This document shows, in pieces, positions 1-5,205 of a stretch of 7,222 nt of DNA. The position numbers and the translations under genes were made by a program. The DNA lies in contig JAQWIO010000046.1 in assembly GCA_029248845.1 (NCBI GenBank), positions 1-7,222 on the forward strand. The letters run 5' to 3'. The notes below the pieces were generated by a model, which worked only from the letters and a program-made list of their open reading frames with translations, was not told where the DNA came from and did no database searches. The first letter of the stretch is position 1. Every line of letters starts with the position of its first letter. The stretch comes from Polaribacter sp. (GTDB lineage Bacteria; Bacteroidota; Bacteroidia; Flavobacteriales; Flavobacteriaceae).

Positions 1-192
1 TTTATTGCAAGTATCATTATGATTTTAGGCTACGGAATTATTGCAATCCCCACTGGTATCGTTAGTTCAGAAATAACAAAAACACATGCAAACACAATTG
101 ATACTAATACCCAATCTTGTGGAAATTGTGCCACTGAAGATCATAAAGATAATTCTGAGTTTTGTTATAAATGTGGTTGTAATTTAAATTAA
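1..192 (+). CDS. C-terminal end of a probable ion transporter (voltage-gated K+ channel type) with a zinc-ribbon tail, 5' truncated
   Basis: The reading frame is open from base 1 and ends at TAA 190-192, giving the last 63 residues of a protein that begins outside the window. Residues 1-24 form a hydrophobic helix containing MILGYGIIAIPTGIVSSE, which resembles the pore-lining S6 helix of bacterial six-helix cation channels, including a Pro in mid-helix. The remaining tail is hydrophilic and ends with CGNC, 11 residues, then CYKCGCNL, a CxxC-x11-CxxC arrangement typical of a small zinc ribbon. The pore loop and selectivity filter would lie upstream and cannot be seen, so ion specificity is inference. 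It lies directly upstream of miaA with no intergenic base, which suggests co-transcription. Another six- or two-helix membrane protein is possible. Confidence 0.72.
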   Translation, partial: FIASIIMILGYGIIAIPTGIVSSEITKTHANTIDTNTQSCGNCATEDHKDNSEFCYKCGCNLN

Positions 193-1116
193 ATGAAGTC
201 TAATAATTTTGTAATTACAATTGTTGGTCCTACTGCAATTGGAAAAACTGCCTTAAGTATTGAACTTGCAAAGCACTTTAATTCTGATATTATTTCTTGT
301 GATTCTAGACAATTTTATAAAGAAATGACAATTGGTACAGCTGTTCCTGAAGCGAATGAATTAGCAGCTGCCCAGCATCATTTTATTCAAAATAGAAGTA
401 TTTTCGAAGATTACAATGTAGGGTCTTTTGAAAAAGATGCACTTAGTAAACTAGATAAACTATTTATAAAAAATCCAATTCAGATTATGGTTGGTGGTAG
501 TGGTTTATATATAGATGCAGTCTTAAAAGGTCTCGATTATTTCCCTGAAATAGACCCTCGAATTAGAGCTAATCTAAATACTATATTAGAAAAAAAGGGT
601 ATTAAAAACCTTCAAAACCAATTAAAAAAATTAGATATAGAAACTTATAATTCTATAAAAATCGATAACCCTCAAAGGCTAATTAGAGCATTGGAGGTTT
701 GTATAGGATCTAGCATCGCATACTCAACTTTTAAAAACAAACCCAAAACTCCAAGAAAATTCCATTCTATAAAAATTGGTTTAAAGGCAGATAGAAAAAC
801 TGTCTATAATAGAATAAATATGCGGGTAGACATAATGATTAAAAATGGATTGATAGAAGAAGCGAAAAGTTTGTATAGTCACAAAAGTTTAAATGCACTT
901 CAAACTGTTGGTTATAGAGAGCTTTTCTCATATTTTGACGAAAATTTCACAAAAGAGTTCGCCATATCAGAAATTAAAAAGAATACGAGACGATTTGCAA
1001 AAAGACAACAAACCTGGTTTAAAAAAGACCAGAATATTGTATGGTTTGATTATCAAACGGATGCAAATACTATTATTTCCGAAATTTCTAAAAAAATTAA
1101 TATAATAAACCATTGA
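193..1116 (+). CDS. miaA: tRNA dimethylallyltransferase (tRNA A37 isopentenyltransferase)
   Basis: MiaA transfers a dimethylallyl group from DMAPP to N6 of A37, next to the anticodon of tRNAs that read UNN codons; MiaB usually then makes ms2i6A. At 307 residues this is full length for the family (about 300-320). Visible motifs in order: P-loop GPTAIGKT (12-19), DSRQFY (37-42) with IGTA following, the QHHF segment (61-64), GGSGLYID (101-108), DNPQRLIRALE (158-168), LQTVGYRE (236-243), and the basic NTRRFAKRQQTWF stretch (264-276) that contacts tRNA. The ATG start at 193 follows the upstream TAA without a gap and puts the P-loop at the expected distance from the N terminus. No promoter consensus is evident just upstream, so it is probably translated from the upstream gene's message. 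No terminator hairpin is seen after its stop. Confidence 0.97.
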   Translation: MKSNNFVITIVGPTAIGKTALSIELAKHFNSDIISCDSRQFYKEMTIGTAVPEANELAAAQHHFIQNRSIFEDYNVGSFEKDALSKLDKLFIKNPIQIMVGGSGLYIDAVLKGLDYFPEIDPRIRANLNTILEKKGIKNLQNQLKKLDIETYNSIKIDNPQRLIRALEVCIGSSIAYSTFKNKPKTPRKFHSIKIGLKADRKTVYNRINMRVDIMIKNGLIEEAKSLYSHKSLNALQTVGYRELFSYFDENFTKEFAISEIKKNTRRFAKRQQTWFKKDQNIVWFDYQTDANTIISEISKKINIINH

Positions 1117-1122
1117 CAAACT

Positions 1123-1151
1123 TTTGTAATTCATTCACTTTTATATCTTTG
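1123..1151 (+). promoter_or_regulatory. Candidate Bacteroidota-type promoter for the ompH-like gene
   Basis: TTTG at 1123-1126, a 17-bp spacer, and TATCTTTG at 1144-1151 match the Bacteroidota primary sigma consensus (TTTG at -33, TAnnTTTG at -7). The ATG at 1174 lies 22 bases downstream, leaving a short A-rich leader. It starts just after the miaA stop, so the small gene can be expressed independently of miaA. The match is by eye. Confidence 0.6.
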
Positions 1152-1173
1152 TTATTCTTTAAAAATAAAAAAA

Positions 1174-1692
1174 ATGAAATCTAAAATTATATGTATTTGT
1201 TTTATTATAATAAATACAATCACGGTTGGTCAAACTAAAATTGGAACTGTAGATAGTGAGTACATTATAAGCTTAATGCCAGAAGCTACTATCGTTATGA
1301 AAAGATCTCAAGCATACGGGGCAAAATTAGATTCTTCTTTCTCGGTGAAGGTGAAAAAATATCAATTAAAAGTTGAAGAATTTAAAAAGAATGAAAAATC
1401 TCTTGGAGTTTTAGCAAAACAAACAGACCTTCAAGAGCTTTCAGACATGGAGGCTGATATTAAAAAATATCAACAAAACGGAAGTCAATTAATGCAATTA
1501 AAAAAGAATGAATTAATGCGTCCTTTGTATAAGAAACTAAGTGATGCTATTTCAGTAATTGCAAAAGCTGATGGCTATTCTCAAATTTTAACAATCACAG
1601 GAAATGAATTTGCTTACATGGACAACAAATTTGATATTACAGAATTAGTAATAAAAAATCTTGGCATTAAAGTACCTACAACAACTAAATAA
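1174..1692 (+). CDS. OmpH/Skp family periplasmic chaperone-like protein
   Basis: This encodes a 172-residue protein, the usual size for Bacteroidota OmpH-family proteins, which are thought to hold unfolded outer-membrane proteins in the periplasm. Residues 1-20 form a signal peptide: MKSK, a hydrophobic run of Ile/Cys/Phe, then cleavage probably near VGQ. The mature start KIGTVDSEYIISLMPEA is the family's characteristic opening (K-I-G-x-V-D-x-E-Y-I...MPE). Residues about 40-120 are charged, rich in Lys, Glu and Gln, and predicted to be helical or coiled coil, as in the Skp tentacles. The C-terminal part (GYSQILTITGNEFAYMD, then DITELVIKNLGIK) matches the beta-strand and final helix of the family. 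Many Bacteroidota carry ompH genes next to bamA; this copy stands alone beside miaA and has its own promoter, so it may be an extra paralogue. Family assignment is firm; the specific client role is inferred. Confidence 0.85.
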   Translation: MKSKIICICFIIINTITVGQTKIGTVDSEYIISLMPEATIVMKRSQAYGAKLDSSFSVKVKKYQLKVEEFKKNEKSLGVLAKQTDLQELSDMEADIKKYQQNGSQLMQLKKNELMRPLYKKLSDAISVIAKADGYSQILTITGNEFAYMDNKFDITELVIKNLGIKVPTTTK

Positions 1693-1808
1693 ATTTATAT
1701 TTTTTTTAAAACTAAGTCTCACAAAAATTTATTAATTGTTCCTATTTTTTTATAGATTCTTGGAGAATATTTAAAAAAAAATACAGACCATATTTCAATA
1801 GTTTTCAA

Positions 1809-1839
1809 AAAAAAACATCCAAAATTTGGATGTTTTTTT
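1809..1839. terminator. Bidirectional intrinsic terminator between the ompH-like gene and carB
   Basis: A near-perfect palindrome: ACATCCAAA, one base, TTTGGATGT, flanked by seven A on the left and seven T on the right. The GC-containing stem with a T-tract on both strands can end transcription in either direction, as fits two convergent genes. It lies 14 bases beyond the carB stop and about 117 bases beyond the ompH-like stop, so it is closest to carB. The stretch 1693-1808 is AT-rich and shows no gene. Confidence 0.88.
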
Positions 1840-1853
1840 GCAAACTATTCTAA

Positions 1854-4709
1854 TTATTTATTCAAATACATTTTACGTCTCGAATATAAGTTATAAAATT
1901 CATCATCTTTTAGACTATCAATAAATAAAATGCTCTCTCCAGTAGATTTCATTTCAGGACCTAATTTTTTATTCACATTATGGAATTTATTGAATGAAAA
2001 AACAGGTTGTTTTATGGCATACCCTTCTAATTGAGGGTTGAAATTAAAGTCCGTTACTTTTTTATTACCTAACATTACTTTTGTTGCAAAATTTACATAA
2101 GGTTCTTTATATGCTTTGGCAATAAAAGGAACTGTCCTTGACGCTCTTGGATTTGCTTCAATGATGTAAACAATGTCATCCTTAATGGCAAACTGAACAT
2201 TTATTAAACCTACTGTTTTTAGTTCTCTAGCAATAGTATGTGTGTGATCTTTAATTTGTTGCATTACCAAGTTCCCTAGATTAAATGCTGGAAGTGTTGC
2301 ATTTGAATCTCCTGAATGAATTCCACAGGGTTCTATATGTTCCATGATACCAATGATATACACATTCCCATCTGCATCACAAATAGCATCTGCTTCTGCT
2401 TCAATAGCACCGTCTAAATAATGATCTAATAATAGTTTATTATTTGGTATTTTTTGCAATAAATCTACAACATGAGCAACTAATTCTTCTTTATTAATTA
2501 CAATTTTCATTCCCTGCCCACCTAAAACATAGGAAGGTCGAACTAAAATTGGAAAATCTAATTTATCTGCCAAAACAAGTGCCTCATCCGCAGTTTCAGC
2601 AATTCCAAATTCTGGATAAGGAATTTTATTGTTTTTTAATAATGTCGAAAAACTCCCGCGATCTTCTGCCAAATCTAATGCCTCAAATGAGGTCCCTATA
2701 ATTTTAATTCCATATTTGGTTAACTTTTCTGACAACTTCAATGCTGTCTGTCCCCCTAATTGTACAATAACTCCTTCTGGTTTTTCATGGCGAATAATAT
2801 CGTATATATGTTCCCAAAAAACAGGCTCAAAATAGAGTTTATCTGCGGTATCAAAATCTGTAGAAACAGTTTCTGGATTACAATTAATCATAATCGTCTC
2901 ATAACCACACTCTGCCGCGGCTAAAACACCATGAACGCAGCAATAATCAAACTCAATTCCTTGTCCAATCCTATTTGGACCAGATCCTAAAACTATTATT
3001 TTCTTTTTATCACTTACAATACTTTCGTTAGCAATAGTAATAACACCATCTTTATTTTCAATTTCATTTTCAAAAGTTGAATAATAATAGGGTGTTTTCG
3101 CTATAAATTCTGCTGCACAGGTATCAACTAGTTTGAAAACACGCTGTACATTTAATTCTTCTCTTTTAGCATAAACTTCACTTTCCAGACAACTCAACAT
3201 ATGAGCTAGTTGTCTATCTCCATAGCCTTTTTGTTTCGCTTCAAGCAATAAATCTTTTTGAATGGTATCAATAGAAAAAGTTGAAATTTCTTTCTCTAAT
3301 TGAAACAATTCTTCATATTGCTTTAAATACCACATATCTATTTTGGTGATATCATAAATTTTACTCAGTGGAATCCCCATGGCTATTGCATCATAAATAG
3401 CAAAAACTCGGTCCCAACTTGCATTGGTTAACTTATCTATAATTTGGTTGTAATCAGTGTACCCTTTTCCGTCTGCACCTAATCCATTTCTTTTAATCTC
3501 TAGAGATTGAGTTGCTTTATGCAGTGCCTCTTGAAAAGAACGTCCAATACCCATAACTTCACCTACAGCTTTCATTTGTAATCCCAAAGTTCTGTCTGAT
3601 CCTTCGAATTTATCAAAATTCCAACGTGGTATTTTAACAATAACATAATCCAAGGTTGGCTCAAATAAAGCTGAAGTAGATTTTGTAATTCCATTTTCTA
3701 ATTCATCCAAGGTATAGCCAATAGCAAGTTTCGTTGCTACCTTTGCAATAGGATATCCTGTTGCTTTGGAAGCCAAAGCTGATGAACGTGATACACGTGG
3801 ATTAATTTCAATGGCAATAATGTCTTCTTTTTCGTCTGGAGAAACCGCAAACTGAACATTACAGCCCCCTTCAAAATCTCCAATAGAACGCATCATATGA
3901 ATTGCCATATCTCGCATTTTTTGGTATGTTTTGTCAGAGAGTGTCATTGCTGGTGCTACTGTGATTGAATCTCCTGTATGTATTCCCATAGGATCCATAT
4001 TTTCAATAGAACAGATAATAACAACATTGTCATTTTTATCTCTCAACAACTCTAACTCGTACTCTTTCCACCCCATCATCGCTTTGTCAATCATTACCTC
4101 ATGAATAGGTGACGCCTCCAATCCTCTACTTAATAAATCGTCAAAGTCTTCCGGATCATATACAATCGAAGCTCCAGCTCCACCAAGAGTATAAGACGAT
4201 CTAATTACTAATGGAAAACCAAATTCTTGTGCAATTTCTTTTCCTTTTAAGAAAGAGGTAGCAGTAGATTGAGGTGCCATCGGCACATCAATTTTTAACA
4301 TTAATTCTCTAAACTGTTCTCTATCTTCTGTAATATTGATCGCATCAATATCTACACCAATTAATTTGACATCAAAATCTTCCCAAATTCCTTTGTCATC
4401 AGCTTCGATACATAAATTTAAAGCAGTTTGCCCACCCATTGTTGGAAGAACAGCGTCAATTTGTGGATGTTCTTTTAAAATTTGAATAATTGATTTCGTT
4501 GTCAATGGCAACAGGTATACATGATCAGCCATTGAAGGATCTGTCATAATTGTTGCGGGATTCGAGTTAATTAAAATTGTTTCGATTCCGTCTTCTCTTA
4601 AAGAACGTAATGATTGTGAACCAGAATAGTCAAATTCACAAGCTTGTCCAATAACAATAGGTCCAGATCCGATGATTAAAACTGATTTGAGGTCTTTTCT
4701 TTTTGGCAT
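1854..4709 (-). CDS. carB: Carbamoyl-phosphate synthase large subunit, lacking the C-terminal allosteric domain
   Basis: CarB uses ammonia from the glutaminase subunit CarA, bicarbonate and two ATP to make carbamoyl phosphate for pyrimidine and arginine synthesis. The 951 residues show the duplicated layout. Half one (about 1-400) has IGSGPIVIGQACEFDYSG (13-30), GGQTALN (92-98), TLGGAGAS (174-181) and metal-ligand region EINPR (301-305). An oligomerization segment (about 400-565) follows. Half two has VLGSGPNRIGQGIEFDYC (573-590), GGQTALK (652-658), VLGGQG (728-733) and EANPR (851-855). The protein stops about 30 residues after LGPEMKSTGE (916-925), where the E. coli enzyme (1073 residues) continues into its MGS-like domain binding UMP, IMP and ornithine. 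The ending is a clean stop followed by a terminator, so it looks like a natural short form. I believe flavobacterial CarB is commonly about this length. carA is not in the window. Confidence 0.97.
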   Translation of the reverse strand: MPKRKDLKSVLIIGSGPIVIGQACEFDYSGSQSLRSLREDGIETILINSNPATIMTDPSMADHVYLLPLTTKSIIQILKEHPQIDAVLPTMGGQTALNLCIEADDKGIWEDFDVKLIGVDIDAINITEDREQFRELMLKIDVPMAPQSTATSFLKGKEIAQEFGFPLVIRSSYTLGGAGASIVYDPEDFDDLLSRGLEASPIHEVMIDKAMMGWKEYELELLRDKNDNVVIICSIENMDPMGIHTGDSITVAPAMTLSDKTYQKMRDMAIHMMRSIGDFEGGCNVQFAVSPDEKEDIIAIEINPRVSRSSALASKATGYPIAKVATKLAIGYTLDELENGITKSTSALFEPTLDYVIVKIPRWNFDKFEGSDRTLGLQMKAVGEVMGIGRSFQEALHKATQSLEIKRNGLGADGKGYTDYNQIIDKLTNASWDRVFAIYDAIAMGIPLSKIYDITKIDMWYLKQYEELFQLEKEISTFSIDTIQKDLLLEAKQKGYGDRQLAHMLSCLESEVYAKREELNVQRVFKLVDTCAAEFIAKTPYYYSTFENEIENKDGVITIANESIVSDKKKIIVLGSGPNRIGQGIEFDYCCVHGVLAAAECGYETIMINCNPETVSTDFDTADKLYFEPVFWEHIYDIIRHEKPEGVIVQLGGQTALKLSEKLTKYGIKIIGTSFEALDLAEDRGSFSTLLKNNKIPYPEFGIAETADEALVLADKLDFPILVRPSYVLGGQGMKIVINKEELVAHVVDLLQKIPNNKLLLDHYLDGAIEAEADAICDADGNVYIIGIMEHIEPCGIHSGDSNATLPAFNLGNLVMQQIKDHTHTIARELKTVGLINVQFAIKDDIVYIIEANPRASRTVPFIAKAYKEPYVNFATKVMLGNKKVTDFNFNPQLEGYAIKQPVFSFNKFHNVNKKLGPEMKSTGESILFIDSLKDDEFYNLYSRRKMYLNK

Positions 4710-4736
4710 TGTAAGTTGTTGTATTGTTAAGTTTTA

Positions 4737-4744
4737 CAAAAATA
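4737..4744 (-). promoter_or_regulatory. Candidate -7 element for carB
   Basis: Read on the minus strand this is TATTTTTG, matching TAnnTTTG. It lies 27 bases upstream of the carB ATG and downstream of the rpmH terminator, which is where a carB promoter is needed because the terminator separates the two genes. No TTTG or TTG is visible at the expected -33 position, which falls near or within the terminator T-tract, so the call rests on one element. No attenuator-like hairpin is seen in the short leader. Confidence 0.45.
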
Positions 4745-4760
4745 GTTAGTGGTTGGGTAT

Positions 4761-4793
4761 AAAAAAAGGTGTTACTTAAAAAAGTAACACCTT
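4761..4793 (-). terminator. Intrinsic terminator of rpmH
   Basis: The inverted repeat has a 10-bp stem (GGTGTTACTT with AAGTAACACC), a 4-base A/T loop and extra A:T pairs at its base. Read on the minus strand it is followed by seven T residues (4767-4761). It begins 24 bases after the rpmH stop, so it should end the rpmH transcript and makes carB a separate unit. The plus-strand reading lacks a good T-tract, so it acts mainly leftward. Confidence 0.88.
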
Positions 4794-4816
4794 ATATATT
4801 AACAATTGTTAATCAT

Positions 4817-4978
4817 TTATTTTTTATGTCTAGATTCAGATGAAACCGAGATTTTCTTTCTTCCTTTTGCTCTTCTACGAGCCAGTACCTTTCTACCGTT
4901 AGCAGAAGCCATTCTTTCCATGAAACCATGTTTGTTTCTTCTCTTTCTCTTTGACGGTTGGTAAGTTCTTTTTGGCAT
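4817..4978 (-). CDS. rpmH: 50S ribosomal protein bL34
   Basis: A 53-codon gene starting at ATG 4978 and ending with TAA 4819-4817. The product opens MPKRTYQPSKRKRRNKHGFM, continues with ERMASANGRKVLARRRAKGR and ends KKISVSSESRHKK. The KRTYQPS, KRRNKHGF and GRKVLARRRAKGR blocks are diagnostic of bL34, a small basic protein of the large ribosomal subunit that packs into 23S rRNA. Length is near the usual 44-53 residues; the extra C-terminal tail of about nine residues (SVSSESRHK) is consistent with Bacteroidota forms. In many bacteria rpmH is followed by rnpA and a yidC gene. Here it is transcribed alone towards carB, with its own terminator and probable promoters, and faces away from pyrG-yidC. 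Confidence 0.97.
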   Translation of the reverse strand: MPKRTYQPSKRKRRNKHGFMERMASANGRKVLARRRAKGRKKISVSSESRHKK

Positions 4979-5022
4979 TATCTGTATTTTTAAATATCTT
5001 CTATTATTGTTTGTTGCTCAAT

Positions 5023-5052
5023 CAAATATACATCGATAAAAGCGTTGGCAAA
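5023..5052 (-). promoter_or_regulatory. Candidate rpmH promoter, proximal
   Basis: On the minus strand, TTTG (5052-5049) is separated by 18 bp from TATATTTG (5030-5023), matching the Bacteroidota consensus at both elements. Initiation would fall around 5016-5018, giving a leader of about 40 bases before the rpmH ATG. Its -33 element overlaps the -7 element of the distal candidate, so the two could not be occupied at the same time. Confidence 0.5.
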
Positions 5053-5079
5053 TATACAACTGTTTTTATTTGTGACAAA
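5049..5079 (-). promoter_or_regulatory. Candidate rpmH promoter, distal
   Basis: On the minus strand, TTTG (5079-5076) is separated by 19 bp from TATATTTG (5056-5049). It is at least as good a match as the proximal copy, and its -33 element falls inside the palindromic repeat at 5063-5080. Initiation would be near 5042-5044, leaving a leader of about 65 bases. The 10-base string CAAATATACA recurs on the plus strand at 5023 and 5049, so the two -7 regions appear duplicated. Confidence 0.55.
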
Positions 5080-5080
5080 T
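5063..5080. repeat. Operator-like 18-bp repeat, copy 1 (rpmH side)
   Basis: TTTTTATTTGTGACAAAT occurs here and again at 5151-5168 with one mismatch (C to T). The last 13 bases, ATTTGTGACAAAT, are a perfect odd palindrome: 6-bp arms ATTTGT/ACAAAT around a central G. The copy covers the -33 element of the distal rpmH promoter. A dyad overlapping a promoter suggests a site for a dimeric regulator, but chance in AT-rich DNA is not excluded. Confidence 0.5.
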
Positions 5081-5150
5081 ACTATTTCAAAAAAAAATGA
5101 AATAATTTTCATCCCTATAAAACTTCTAATTTTTTCAAATGTTTTTACCT

Positions 5151-5168
5151 TTTTTATTTGTGATAAAT
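5151..5168. repeat. Operator-like 18-bp repeat, copy 2 (pyrG side)
   Basis: TTTTTATTTGTGATAAAT matches 17 of 18 bases of the copy at 5063-5080 in the same orientation, 88 bp away. Its core ATTTGTGATAAAT keeps the dyad with one mismatched pair. It contains the TTTG -33 element of the pyrG promoter. The similarity does not extend much beyond the 18 bp, so this is not a large promoter duplication. Confidence 0.5.
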
Positions 5169-5187
5169 TTTAGAGTTAGTACTTTTG
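5157..5187 (+). promoter_or_regulatory. Promoter of pyrG
   Basis: TTTG (5157-5160), a 19-bp spacer and TACTTTTG (5180-5187) match the Bacteroidota promoter consensus fully. The expected initiation point, near 5192-5194, leaves only a dozen or so untranslated bases before the ATG at 5206. Such a short leader leaves no room for an attenuator like the one controlling pyrG in some Firmicutes. The position also rules out a TTG start at 5185, which lies inside the -7 element. Confidence 0.7.
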
Positions 5188-5205
5188 TACAAACCTAATA
5201 ATACC

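Noticed and set aside
893..1105. Plus-strand open frame of 70 codons inside miaA
   Set aside because: It lies wholly within the well-supported miaA gene in another frame and resembles no family. It is a shadow of AT-rich coding sequence.
1693..1808. Possible small RNA or decayed gene between the ompH-like gene and carB
   Set aside because: The stretch is AT-rich with homopolymer runs, no promoter consensus and no meaningful frame. It is best read as 3' untranslated DNA before the terminator.
2629..2835. Plus-strand open frame antisense to carB
   Set aside because: carB is clearly coding on the other strand with conserved motifs here, and this frame has no promoter or recognisable domain.
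4979..5205. Possible replication origin near rpmH
   Set aside because: rpmH is near oriC in some bacteria, but no DnaA-box cluster (TTATCCACA-like) is seen and dnaA is absent. AT-richness here fits divergent promoters.
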